From an uncultured Bacteroidales bacterium (GTDB taxonomy: Bacteria > Bacteroidota > Bacteroidia > Bacteroidales > UBA932): DNA of 39,058 nt. Made by a program: the position numbers and the translations under genes. Below the pieces are notes generated by a model that saw nothing but the letters and a program-made list of their open reading frames with translations, had not been told where the DNA came from and made no database searches. This document shows positions 25,228-33,478 of the stretch, piece by piece. The DNA is taken from positions 71,839 through 110,896 of the forward strand of contig CAMFBM010000003.1 in assembly GCA_945948555.1 (NCBI GenBank), read 5' to 3'. The stretch's first letter is position 1; each line of letters begins with the position of its first letter.

Positions 25228-28061
25228 TATCTCTTCTTGTTTACAAGGATTTTGACTCCTCTCTTGATTACGTAAGGAAGCAATGCCCCGACCTTGTCCT
25301 CGGCTTTGACCATCCGGCTGCATTCCGGCAGTTCCCTGTGCAGGTGGATGGCGTCGAATCCGCATTTGGTCGTGCAGAGACCGCAGCCGATGCACTTGTT
25401 CGGATCAACTACGGAGGCTCCGCAGGCAAGACATCTTGAGGTTTCCGTTCTGACCTGTTCTTCTGTCAGTGCAAGTTGATACTCCTCGAATGGCCTGGCC
25501 TTCGCATTGGTCCCTTCAACCTGACGCGAGGAATTGTCGTATGACTCCACGACGATGTTTTCTTTATCGATTTCGATGAAGTCGCGGCGGTTGCGTCCGA
25601 TGGTAAGATGCCCGTGCTGGACATAGCGGTGAAGCGATTCTGCGGCCTCCTTGCCTGTTGCTATTGCGTCAATCGCGAATTTAGGACCTGTCAGAAGGTC
25701 TCCTCCGACAAAGATGTCCTCCTGCGCAGTCTGGAGAGTCAGGGTGTCTGCAAGAGGGTAAACCCCGCGGTGGAACTGCACTGCGCTGCCTTCGAACAGT
25801 TTGCCGCTCAGGACAGTCTGACCGATTGCGAAGATGACCATATCTGCCTCAATTTCAATGGTTTTGTCTTCGTTGAATTTCGGGGAGAAACGGTGGTTCT
25901 CATCAAAGACACTGAGGCATTTTCTGAATGAAATTCCCCTGACGGCACCTTCTTCGTTTGCGAGGACTTCCTTCGGTCCCCAGCCCGGATTCAGGACGAC
26001 CCCGTCTTCACGCGCTTCGGCTCTTTCCAGAACGGATGCCGGCATAATATCCTCTGTCTCAAGCGAAAGCATAGTGACCTGCGAGGCTCCGCTTCTTTTG
26101 GCAACCCTTGAGGCATCGATTGCGACGTTTCCGCCGCCGACAACCACCACCTTTCCGCTGACCTTGACTTTGCCGGTGTTGGCCCTGTGAAGGAAATCAA
26201 TTGCGGTGGTCACCCCCTCAATATTCTCTCCCGAAATGCCCGGGAGTCTTCCTCCCTGACAGCCGATTGCCACGTAGAAAGCCTTGTAGCCCTGTTGGCG
26301 GAGTTCATCAAGAGTGATGTCTTTTCCGACTTCAACTCCCGTGCGGATTTCGACTCCGATTTCCTTCATCACGTCGATTTCTGCGTCGATGACATCCTTC
26401 TCCAGTTTGTAGGAAGGAATACCGTAGCGGAGCATACCTCCCGGCTCTTCGTTTTTCTCGAAGACTGTCGGGTAGTAGCCCATAGTCGCCAGATAGTAGG
26501 CGCAGCTCAATCCTGAAGGACCGCCTCCGATGATGGCAATCTTTTCTTTCCATCTGCCGAGGTTTGATGCAACAATGATTTCAGGCACAAAACGGTGCTC
26601 TGACTTGAGATCCTGGTCTGCGATGAACTTCTTGACAGCATCGATTGCCACAGGCTGGTCAATAGTCCCTCTTGTACAGGCATCCTCGCAGCGGCGGTTG
26701 CAGACCCTTCCGCACACTGCCGGGAACGGATTTTCCCTCTTTATGAGCTCAAGTGCTTCACGGTACTTGCCTTCTGCAGCCTTCTTCAGATAGCCCTGGA
26801 CAGCGATGTGTGCAGGACAGGCTGTCTTGCAAGGTGACGTTCCGGTAGGGTAGCAGTTGATCCGGTTGCGGTCGCGATAGTCTTCGCTCCATTTTTCCTC
26901 GCCCCATTTTACTGCATCCGGCAGTTCCTGGCGCGGATATGTCTGTGGTCCTTGTCTGGTGCAGAGCTTCTGGCCGAGCTTTACCGCTCCCGCAGGGCAG
27001 TACTCGACACATCTTCCGCAGGCTACGCACTTCTCCGGTTCCACCCTTGCGATGTAGGAACTCCTTGACATATTCGGGGTGTTGAAAAGCTGCGAAGTTC
27101 GCAAAGCATTACAAATCTTGACATTGCAGTTGCAGATTGCAAAGATTTTCCCCTCGCCGTCAATGTTGGTGACCTGGTGCACATAGCCGTTGTCCTCAGC
27201 CCTTTTGAGAATCTCCATAGCCTCCTCGTAGGTGATGTCCCTTCCCCTGCCTGTCTCACGGCAGTAATCGGCCATATCGCCCACTGCAATGCACCAGTCG
27301 TGGTAATCATCTGCACATCCCTCGTCAAGTTTCTTGCGTCCGTAACGGCAGGAGCAGATGGAAGCCCCGATATGCCCTTCATATTTCTTCAGCCAGTATG
27401 AAATGTGCTCTATGTCAATCGACTGATTCTCCAGAGAAATCGCCTTCTCAACGGGGATTACGTGCATTCCGATTCCGGCACCTCCCGGAGGCACCATTGC
27501 TGTGACCTTCTCCAGCGGCAGGAATGTCATCCTCTCAAAGAACATTGCGAGTTCAGGATGGCGGTCAATCAGCTCCTCGTTCATATTTGTGTACTCGGCA
27601 GAGCCGGGAACAAAAAGCGGAACCCAGTAGATGCGGTCCTTGCGCTCGTGTCCGGTTCCCGGAACAGGTCCCTGTGCGGTGTATTTGTCGCCGTAGTCGT
27701 ACTCCAGCATACCCAGCCAGGATAGTTTGTCAAGCAGCTGGTCGAATTCCTCGTCAGTCTGAGTGTAGTGTTTCCTGTGATTCCATTCCACCAGAAGGGG
27801 ATATGGACGATGTTCCCTGACTCTCATAGGCTTGCCTGAGACGACGTCCAGAAGCAGGTCGAGGGCAGCCTCCCTTGTCTTTGCATCCATTTCGTCCTCG
27901 AAAATGCAGGCAAATCCCCAGTATTCGGGGTCATCGGTGGTCAGGCCTTTTACTTTCTCAATAATCCGGTCTGTAATCTTCGTGATGAGCTTCATCAGCT
28001 TCGGATTCGGATTCTTGTCACCCTTGTGTTTCGGGATGTACTTTTTTGAAATTTCTGGCAT
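25227..28061 (-). CDS. Multi-cluster Fe-S flavoprotein with GltD-like NAD(P)H oxidoreductase core
   Basis: A 944-residue cytosolic enzyme. Residues 1-330: a helical N-terminal domain ending in unusual cysteine groups (CSCRYGRKKLDEGC at 237-249, ICNCNVKIC at 309-317). 345-355: ferredoxin motif CVACGRCVEYC. 403-462: cysteine-rich domain typical of the glutamate-synthase small subunit (PCKTACPAHIAVQGYL; CGRVCNRRCEDAC). 508-840: FAD and NAD(P)H Rossmann domains with IIGGGPSGLSCAY (FAD) and VVVGGGNVAIDASR (nucleotide). 877-900: RCLACG plus a second ferredoxin CIGCGLCTTKC. It should move electrons between NAD(P)H, FAD and several 4Fe-4S clusters. No glutamate synthase large subunit is nearby. It lies between hypB (41 bases upstream) and hypA (overlapping), which suggests a link with a nickel enzyme or hydrogen metabolism, by inference only. 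Confidence 0.88.
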   Translation of the reverse strand: MPEISKKYIPKHKGDKNPNPKLMKLITKITDRIIEKVKGLTTDDPEYWGFACIFEDEMDAKTREAALDLLLDVVSGKPMRVREHRPYPLLVEWNHRKHYTQTDEEFDQLLDKLSWLGMLEYDYGDKYTAQGPVPGTGHERKDRIYWVPLFVPGSAEYTNMNEELIDRHPELAMFFERMTFLPLEKVTAMVPPGGAGIGMHVIPVEKAISLENQSIDIEHISYWLKKYEGHIGASICSCRYGRKKLDEGCADDYHDWCIAVGDMADYCRETGRGRDITYEEAMEILKRAEDNGYVHQVTNIDGEGKIFAICNCNVKICNALRTSQLFNTPNMSRSSYIARVEPEKCVACGRCVEYCPAGAVKLGQKLCTRQGPQTYPRQELPDAVKWGEEKWSEDYRDRNRINCYPTGTSPCKTACPAHIAVQGYLKKAAEGKYREALELIKRENPFPAVCGRVCNRRCEDACTRGTIDQPVAIDAVKKFIADQDLKSEHRFVPEIIVASNLGRWKEKIAIIGGGPSGLSCAYYLATMGYYPTVFEKNEEPGGMLRYGIPSYKLEKDVIDAEIDVMKEIGVEIRTGVEVGKDITLDELRQQGYKAFYVAIGCQGGRLPGISGENIEGVTTAIDFLHRANTGKVKVSGKVVVVGGGNVAIDASRVAKRSGASQVTMLSLETEDIMPASVLERAEAREDGVVLNPGWGPKEVLANEEGAVRGISFRKCLSVFDENHRFSPKFNEDKTIEIEADMVIFAIGQTVLSGKLFEGSAVQFHRGVYPLADTLTLQTAQEDIFVGGDLLTGPKFAIDAIATGKEAAESLHRYVQHGHLTIGRNRRDFIEIDKENIVVESYDNSSRQVEGTNAKARPFEEYQLALTEEQVRTETSRCLACGASVVDPNKCIGCGLCTTKCGFDAIHLHRELPECSRMVKAEDKVGALLPYVIKRGVKILVNKKR

Positions 28062-28102
28062 ATTGGTTAGTGTTAGTGGTTTTCAGATAGTTCTCCGGGT
28101 TG

Positions 28103-28777
28103 TCAGCGCTCTTTCCAGGCCGCGACCTGGTCGATGATCCATTGTGCGAAAACGTCAATTCCCTCGCCCGTCTTTGCACAGACCGGGATGACCGTCGCAC
28201 GAGGATTCCTCAGATGAATGTTGGCCTTGCACTTCTCCAGGTCGAAATCAAAGTATGGCATCACATCAGTCTTGTTGATGAGAACGAGGTCGCAGACTGA
28301 AAACATCAGAGGATATTTCAGCGGTTTGTCGTCTCCCTCAGGCACCGACAGAATCATCACGTTGCAGCAGCTGCCTGTGTCAAATTCCGCAGGGCAGACC
28401 AGATTCCCGACATTCTCAAGGATGACAAGATCCGTCTCGGAGAGAGAAAGGTTACCCAGTCCCTGGCGCGTCATCTCCGCATCCAGATGGCACATTCCTC
28501 CTGTGTGCAGCTGAATGGATTCCACTCCGGTGGCTTCCTTGATTCTGATAGCATCGACGTCACTGTCAATATCCGCCTCCATCACCGCCACCCTTATGGC
28601 GTCCTTGATGAGATTGATGGTCCTGACAAGTGTCGTTGTCTTTCCGCTTCCCGGCGATGACATCAGGTTCAAAAGGTAAACTCCCTTGTGTTTTAATTCA
28701 TTTCGGAGTTTCTGCGCGTCCGCGTTATTGTCGTCGAAGACGCTCTTTTTTATTTCTATGACTTTTACCGGATCCAT
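28103..28777 (-). CDS. hypB: Nickel-incorporation GTPase HypB
   Basis: A 224-residue SIMIBI GTPase that works with HypA to insert nickel. The P-loop is PGSGKTTT (42-49). The switch/metal motif GGMCHLDA has Cys96 and His97, the conserved nickel-binding pair of the G domain. FDTGSCCNVMILSVPEGDDKP and NKTD (guanine specificity) follow in order. The N-terminal CxxCGC high-affinity nickel site and His-rich segment of some HypB proteins are absent, so it is the minimal type. Upstream, 83 bases separate it from the patatin gene, and this leader carries a 20-bp direct repeat. Confidence 0.95.
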   Translation of the reverse strand: MDPVKVIEIKKSVFDDNNADAQKLRNELKHKGVYLLNLMSSPGSGKTTTLVRTINLIKDAIRVAVMEADIDSDVDAIRIKEATGVESIQLHTGGMCHLDAEMTRQGLGNLSLSETDLVILENVGNLVCPAEFDTGSCCNVMILSVPEGDDKPLKYPLMFSVCDLVLINKTDVMPYFDFDLEKCKANIHLRNPRATVIPVCAKTGEGIDVFAQWIIDQVAAWKER

Positions 28778-28791
28778 ATTTTCTTTTATTT

Positions 28792-28833
28792 CTGAATATT
28801 TACTATTGTTCCTGAATATTTACTATTCCGTAA
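28792..28833 (-). repeat. 20-bp direct repeat in the hypB leader
   Basis: CTGAATATTTACTATT occurs at 28792-28807 and 28812-28827 (plus-strand reading), a 20-base period. The second copy runs into CCGTAA and forms a 16/18 match with the leader motif found before pdxB and the small membrane protein. Confidence 0.65.
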
Positions 28834-28860
28834 TCTCCATCGGTTGATTTCAGAAGGGAT

Positions 28861-29856
28861 TTAACTGATTTTGTCCAGGGCATCCGCCATCAGCTTGCGC
28901 CCGAGTTCGGAGATCTCTTCCCCTCTGGCATAGTCTGCTATTGAACCGTATGCATCGAAATTCATCTTTACCAGCACGTCCGGCTTGTACATCTGGATTT
29001 GCAATCCGGATATTGTCCTGAGCATCAGGGAAAAGCTGCGTGAAAGGATTGAGTAGTAATTGTCATCCTCGGCAAAAGGCAAATTCTGCTTCTGAGCCTG
29101 CTCGGATGCCTGTTTTATCCGTTGGCCGGCGGCGTGGTTCTTCTGCACGGCCTTCAGGGTTTCATCTCCGGCTATCTTCACAAAATCCAGAATAGAGTCG
29201 GTCTTGTGCTTGCGGATCTGCCCGAGAATTTCGCTCCAGTCCATCTTTTCATTGTCGTTCCTGATGCGCTCCAGTTTTTGGAGATTGTCGGCAATCTTCT
29301 GACTATCCAGCCGATTGACGTCAAAGGCTACCAGAAGGTCGTGTCCGTTGCGGTGAACTATGCTGAATGGTGTCGTGTTCACGATGCCGCCGTCGATGAG
29401 CTTGTGCCTGCCGTACTGCACCGGACGGAATAGGGATGGAATCGAGATGGATGCGCGGATGGCGTCAAATAGTTTGCCTTCTCGGAAAACCACCTCTTCT
29501 CCGGTGTACAAATCGGTGGCTACGGCAGCGTACGGGATTCTGAGGTCTTCGATGTTCACGTCCGGCACGACTTCCTTGATTGCCTCCATAACCTTGTCAC
29601 CTTTGACCAGATAGCTTTTGCTCAGGGAAACGTCCAGCAGGGACATCAGACGGGCATTGTTGAGACGGAAAAGCCATTCCTTGAAGGCTTCCAGTCCACC
29701 TGCGGCATAGACTCCGCCCACCAGGGAACCGATGGAACATCCTGCCACCGAGGTGATGTTGTAGCCCCGGCTTTCCAGTTCTTCAATGGCACCTATGTAG
29801 GCAAATCCCCTCGGACCTCCGCTCGAGAGCACGAGCGCAACATCTTTTGTTTCCAT
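28861..29856 (-). CDS. Patatin-like phospholipase
   Basis: A 331-residue serine hydrolase of the patatin/RssA type. The oxyanion loop is SSGGPRGFAYIG (11-22), the nucleophile is Ser41 in GCSIGSL, and the second dyad member is Asp155 in IDGGIVN. There is no signal peptide, so it probably acts on membrane lipids or acyl esters from the cytosolic side. The C-terminal 130 residues are mostly helical and not recognisable. It is the first gene of the minus-strand run leading into hypB; whether it belongs functionally is doubtful, since an 83-bp gap separates them. Confidence 0.9.
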   Translation of the reverse strand: METKDVALVLSSGGPRGFAYIGAIEELESRGYNITSVAGCSIGSLVGGVYAAGGLEAFKEWLFRLNNARLMSLLDVSLSKSYLVKGDKVMEAIKEVVPDVNIEDLRIPYAAVATDLYTGEEVVFREGKLFDAIRASISIPSLFRPVQYGRHKLIDGGIVNTTPFSIVHRNGHDLLVAFDVNRLDSQKIADNLQKLERIRNDNEKMDWSEILGQIRKHKTDSILDFVKIAGDETLKAVQKNHAAGQRIKQASEQAQKQNLPFAEDDNYYSILSRSFSLMLRTISGLQIQMYKPDVLVKMNFDAYGSIADYARGEEISELGRKLMADALDKIS

Positions 29857-29874
29857 TCAGCCTTGATTTTTCGT

Positions 29875-29905
29875 CAAATTTACGAAATATTTTCAATTCT
29901 GCCAA
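29875..29905 (-). promoter_or_regulatory. Promoter of the patatin gene
   Basis: On the minus strand TTG (29903-29905), a 20-base spacer, then TAAATTTG (29875-29882), 19 bases from the ATG. The remaining sequence to 30104 shows no gene; a plus-strand promoter for the PepSY gene is not obvious. Confidence 0.55.
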
Positions 29906-30104
29906 GGGCTGCCCTGGAACCCGCTTTTTTTGAATGTGTCTTGTCTTCCGGCTCTCGCTTTCTGTTGATATCTGATTTCTTGGTCAGACCGAAAAATTTG
30001 CTTTCGGGAAAGACCGGAGTTCAATTGGTTCAATTATTGTAATCATGTGAGGGACGTGAATCATAGGATTTACATATTTTATTAACCATTAATATTTTAT
30101 TGAG

Positions 30105-30539
30105 ATGAAAAAGATTATAACAATTCTTCTGTCTCTTGCGACTTTCACATTCTGTGCGTTCGCTGATGACAAACCGATTGATTACGAGCAACTGCCTTCT
30201 GCTGCGAAGACCTTTGTCAAGGCCGAATTTCCGGCTCTTTCAGTTTCATACGTGACAAGGGATACGGACCTGCTTGACACAACCTACGATGTTCATTTTG
30301 CAAACGGCTTGAAGGTCGAGTTCAACAGCAGGGGAGAATGGAAGGAAATCAGCACCAAGACTGCCACGATTGACAGCAAGTACGTTCCTGGCCAGATTGT
30401 TTCTACGGTTGAAACCAGGTGGCCTGGAGTGCAGTTCAGGAAAATCGAGAAGTACAGGTACGGATATGAGGTTGAGCTCACAAACCGTCTGGAACTGAAG
30501 TTTGACAAGCAGTTCAGACTGACGGAAATCGACGACTGA
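30105..30539 (+). CDS. Exported PepSY-like (DUF2874-type) protein
   Basis: A 144-residue protein with a signal peptide (MKKIITILLSLATFTFCAFA) and two PepSY-like beta-sheet repeats of about 55 residues, each with the pattern VxFxNGLKVEFNSRGEWKEI (58-77) or YEVELTNRLELKFDKQF (118-134). It starts, as family members do, with LPSAAKTFVKAEFP. These small periplasmic proteins are abundant in Bacteroidota; no function is established, though some are proposed to inhibit peptidases. It stands alone and ends at its own terminator. Confidence 0.85.
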   Translation: MKKIITILLSLATFTFCAFADDKPIDYEQLPSAAKTFVKAEFPALSVSYVTRDTDLLDTTYDVHFANGLKVEFNSRGEWKEISTKTATIDSKYVPGQIVSTVETRWPGVQFRKIEKYRYGYEVELTNRLELKFDKQFRLTEIDD

Positions 30540-30564
30540 CATTCTTGGGCAGTTAATACAAGTT

Positions 30565-30601
30565 AAAAGACTGACTCTAGAATTTTTAGAGCCAGTCTTT
30601 T
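30565..30601. terminator. Terminator after the PepSY-like gene
   Basis: AAAAGACTG-A-CTCTA pairs with TAGAG-C-CAGTCTTTT (one A.C mismatch) around a 7-base loop, with T4 at the 3' edge. It can also stop transcripts leaving pdxB on the other strand. Confidence 0.82.
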
Positions 30602-30695
30602 CTTTCGGCAATGAGATTTCCGGTCAGATTGGGATGACCATTATTGCCTCACTTGCAATCTCCCGCGGCAACCTGACCGAAGAAGGGAAGTAGGG

Positions 30696-31742
30696 TTACT
30701 CTACATAGATTTCCCTGCGGTACTGGTACTCCGAACGCAGCTTCTCGAAGTTTGCCGGGTTCATCCTTAACATAAAGTCGTCGGTGAAAATAGGGTAGTT
30801 GTACTGGAAGACCGCTGTGATTTCGCCCTGGGTCTTCCCGGCAAGCTTCAGTTTGATGGGCTGATGTTCCGGCAGGTCGCAGGTCGGAAAAAAGTGGAAT
30901 AGACCGATGATTCCGAAGAGGCGTGCCACTGCTCGTACTGCCGAGGCCGTCCCATTCTGCTTGCCCTGGAAGGAATATCCTGCGATGTGGGGGGTTGCTA
31001 TGTCCGTCATCTCCAGAAGTTCCCTATTGATGTTCGGCTCATTGTTCCAGGTGTCGATGATGACAGGTCCGAGTTTCGGACGGGCTTCAATAAGAGCTTG
31101 CTCATCAACGACTTCTCCTCTGGATGCATTTATGAAGAATGCTCCCGGCTTCATTCTTGCGAAAAATTCCGCCCCGGCCATTCCCTTTGTCGTCTCGTCA
31201 AGGGGTGTGTGGAGAGTGACCACATTGGAATTTTCCAGCAGTTCTTCCAGGGACACAAATCCTTCCGGTCCTTCCTTTTCCGCCCGTGGAGGGTCGCAGA
31301 GAAGGACATTGAAACCAAGGCGTCTGGCGGTGTGTTCGACTTTCTTTCCGACATTGCCCACACCGATTATGCCTATTGTAGCTCCGTCAAGTTTGATTCC
31401 CTTGCGGGAAGCCGTTCCGTAAAGGGCGGAGAAAACGTACTGCATCACACCTCCTGCATTGCATCCCTGAGCATTCACCACCCTGATTCCGTTCTCACGG
31501 CACCATTCGAGGTCGATGTGGTCCGTGCCTATTGTGGCCGTGGCGATGATCGAGACTTTCGTCCCTTCCAGGAAAGTCCTGTCACATCTTGTCCTGGTCC
31601 TGATTATCAGCGCGTCGGAGTCGATTATGTCCTCGTGGCGGATGTCCTTCCCGTCAATGTATTGTATGTCCGCGTAAGGTTCGAATATCCCTTCGAGAAA
31701 AGGAATGTTCCTGTCTGCGGTGATTTTTATTCTCCCTGTCAT
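30696..31742 (-). CDS. pdxB: 4-phosphoerythronate dehydrogenase PdxB
   Basis: A 348-residue D-2-hydroxyacid dehydrogenase for the second step of DXP-dependent pyridoxal phosphate synthesis. The start has the typical KITADRNIPFLEG. The NAD site is GIIGVGNVGKKV (125-136) with the acidic residue in LLCDPPRAE. The catalytic region contains NASRGEVVDEQAL (Arg), the NNEPNINREL segment (Glu) and TPHIAGYSFQGK (His). The C-terminal PdxB dimerisation domain is shortened but present (FEKLRSEYQYRRE). The ATG lies inside the AT-rich 18-bp leader motif. It follows the DUF721 gene by 44 bases. Confidence 0.94.
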   Translation of the reverse strand: MTGRIKITADRNIPFLEGIFEPYADIQYIDGKDIRHEDIIDSDALIIRTRTRCDRTFLEGTKVSIIATATIGTDHIDLEWCRENGIRVVNAQGCNAGGVMQYVFSALYGTASRKGIKLDGATIGIIGVGNVGKKVEHTARRLGFNVLLCDPPRAEKEGPEGFVSLEELLENSNVVTLHTPLDETTKGMAGAEFFARMKPGAFFINASRGEVVDEQALIEARPKLGPVIIDTWNNEPNINRELLEMTDIATPHIAGYSFQGKQNGTASAVRAVARLFGIIGLFHFFPTCDLPEHQPIKLKLAGKTQGEITAVFQYNYPIFTDDFMLRMNPANFEKLRSEYQYRREIYVE

Positions 31743-31758
31743 ATTTAATATTTCGTAA
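31741..31758 (-). repeat. Shared leader motif, copy 3
   Basis: Minus-strand TTACGAAATATTAAATAT ends within the pdxB ATG. It is identical to 24853-24870. A shorter relative, ATATTTACTATTTC, lies at 31780-31793 across the DUF721 stop. Confidence 0.6.
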
Positions 31759-31786
31759 ATAAATATGTGTCAATAAGATATATTTA

Positions 31787-32164
31787 CTATTTCAAAACAA
31801 TCCTTTTAACCGGTTCGGGGTCGTTGTCCGGACGAATGAAGAGTTCGTCGGCTACGAGTCTTTCGTTTATCTGCCTCCGGATGTCGCCTATCCGGAGTTT
31901 CAGTTCCGACCTGAGTACTGCCGAGGACAGGTTGCAATAGAGGGTCCCGTCCCGGAAACTCCTGCCTATGGTTCGTGCTGCAACACCTGACACCTCGTCC
32001 CAGGCTGAGAAGACTTTGTGGGCGTTCATTCCTTTGTCAAGACGCATCATTCTGATGTAGAGTTTCATCAGACTGCCTATTCCTACGGCTTCCCTGCGTC
32101 CGATTCCGTCGTACACGGCGATTGGCCTATAGGCCTGCCTTTTCTGATAGTCTTTTTCTGTCAT
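31787..32164 (-). CDS. DUF721 (DciA-like) protein
   Basis: A 125-residue protein with the DUF721 core: a helical N-terminus (SLMKLYIRMMRLDKG), then VFSAWDEVSGVAARTIGRSFRDGTL split by a turn, and LYCNLSSAVLRSELKL. DUF721 includes DciA, the ancestral loader of the DnaB helicase. Its 4-base overlap with the recF stop (ATGA) fits that replication context. The pairing recF-DUF721 is common in Bacteroidota. DciA function is inferred from family and context. Confidence 0.87.
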   Translation of the reverse strand: MTEKDYQKRQAYRPIAVYDGIGRREAVGIGSLMKLYIRMMRLDKGMNAHKVFSAWDEVSGVAARTIGRSFRDGTLYCNLSSAVLRSELKLRIGDIRRQINERLVADELFIRPDNDPEPVKRIVLK

Positions 32165-33315
32165 AGCCTGCTAAAATTCCCTGCTGATGTTTCAAAATAT
32201 GCGCGGTCGGAGGTGAACTTGTCGAGGATTCCGCTGAGTCTCACCTTGTTGCTGTCCGTTATGAAAATCTGTCCGAATTCATTTCCCGCCACCATCGAAA
32301 GCAGATTGCTGATCCGGTCTATGTCAAGTTTGTCGAACACGTCGTCCAGGAGGAGTGTCGGGGCAAATCCGTAATTCTCTTTCATCAGGTCGTACTGGGC
32401 GAACTTCAGGGAGACTATGAAGGATTTCTGCTGTCCCTGGGAACCGCATCTGCGGATGGGATGACCTCCCATTGTGAAGACGAAATCATCCCTCTGGATG
32501 CCGGAGGTGGTGTAGCCCATTGCCAGGTCTTTCCTTAGATTTCTGCTGAAAAGATCCTCGATTGAAAGGGGGGAATCCGCAGAGGAACCATCCGAACACA
32601 ATTCTGAGCGGTATTCTACGTCAACCTGCTCGGAATCAGATGACAAAACACGATAGTAATCCGCAATGACGGGCCTGAGCCCTTCCATAAAAGACTTTCT
32701 TGCCTCGAAAATTTTCCTGGCCGGAGCAGCCATTCTTGCATCGATCACCGAGAGCAGGGCTGTATCGGGGGACTGTCCCTTCAGAAGGGTGTTCCTCTGT
32801 GCAAGCAGGCGGTTGTACTGCTGGGCTGCGCTGAGGTATTCCCTGTCCATCTGCGAGAGGACCGAGTTGACGAATTTTCTCCGCTGGTCTCCGGAATCGC
32901 TTACGAGGCTGATATCAGAGGGGGAGACCATCACTATTGGCAGAGTTCCGATGTGGTCCGATACCTTATTATATGTCTTGTCGTCTTTCTTGAGTTTCTT
33001 TTCCCCTGAAGCGTTCACCTGGATTGCGAATTTCGTGATTTCTTCTTCCTCGCTTGTGCCTTCGGGAGTCGCAGTTTCAGGATGCATCAGGTAGGTCCCG
33101 CACAGGGAAAACACGTCGGTTCCGTGCCGGAAATTGTACTTGTCGGTGTTGGAGAACGCACTCTTTGTCATTGAGAGATAATAGATTGCGTCAAGAAGAT
33201 TTGTCTTTCCCTCACCATTGCCTCCGGAAATGCAGTTGACATTCGGGGAAAATTCCAGTTCCTGGAATTCTATGTTTCGGAAGTTTGAGACTGCTATTTT
33301 CTTTAATATTGGCAT
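32161..33315 (-). CDS. recF: DNA replication and repair protein RecF
   Basis: A 384-residue SMC-like ATPase that helps load RecA at gaps. The start is the ATG giving MPILKKIAVSNFRNIEF; the open frame to 33375 would add 20 non-homologous residues across the promoter. Walker A is GGNGEGKTN (31-39), the signature motif is GSQGQQKSFIVSLKFAQ, and Walker B is TLLLDDVFDKLD. An unusually charged insertion at about residues 80-115 (PEGTSEEEEITKF, GEKKLKKDDK) precedes SPSDISLVSDSGDQRRKF. It heads the recF-DUF721-pdxB set. Confidence 0.94.
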   Translation of the reverse strand: MPILKKIAVSNFRNIEFQELEFSPNVNCISGGNGEGKTNLLDAIYYLSMTKSAFSNTDKYNFRHGTDVFSLCGTYLMHPETATPEGTSEEEEITKFAIQVNASGEKKLKKDDKTYNKVSDHIGTLPIVMVSPSDISLVSDSGDQRRKFVNSVLSQMDREYLSAAQQYNRLLAQRNTLLKGQSPDTALLSVIDARMAAPARKIFEARKSFMEGLRPVIADYYRVLSSDSEQVDVEYRSELCSDGSSADSPLSIEDLFSRNLRKDLAMGYTTSGIQRDDFVFTMGGHPIRRCGSQGQQKSFIVSLKFAQYDLMKENYGFAPTLLLDDVFDKLDIDRISNLLSMVAGNEFGQIFITDSNKVRLSGILDKFTSDRAYFETSAGNFSRL

Positions 33316-33444
33316 ATTCAGGATTATAAAATCTCTACACGAGTTTCCCCTGTTCCCGCAGGCTGCACGCCACAAAAAGTCTGCAGGACTGTTTTGCAGT
33401 GCACTTGCGGGGTCGGGAAGACATCACGCGATTTATTTGTATGG

Positions 33445-33478
33445 CAAAGATAGAGAAATAATTGTAGGTTTTACCAAA
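33445..33478 (-). promoter_or_regulatory. Promoter of recF
   Basis: On the minus strand TTTG (33475-33478), a 22-base spacer, then TATCTTTG (33445-33452), a perfect TAnnTTTG. The leader to the recF ATG is about 125 bases and holds no recognisable gene. Confidence 0.55.

Noticed and set aside
25228..25395. N-terminal extension of HypA
   Set aside because: HypA must start with MHE for nickel binding, and the extension overlaps the conserved ferredoxin end of the flavoenzyme.
30621..30679. CGGTCAG/CTGACCG inverted repeat downstream of pdxB
   Set aside because: Only 7 bp with a 45-base loop and no T-run; too weak to call as a terminator or operator.
30987..31748. 253-codon open frame on the plus strand opposite pdxB
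   Set aside because: It is the mirror of a well-supported pdxB gene, has no recognisable motif, and its Cys/Arg/Val-rich composition is typical of an antisense shadow.
33316..33375. Extended RecF start
   Set aside because: The 20 added residues show no family similarity, and RecF conservation begins with MPILKKIAVSNFRN.
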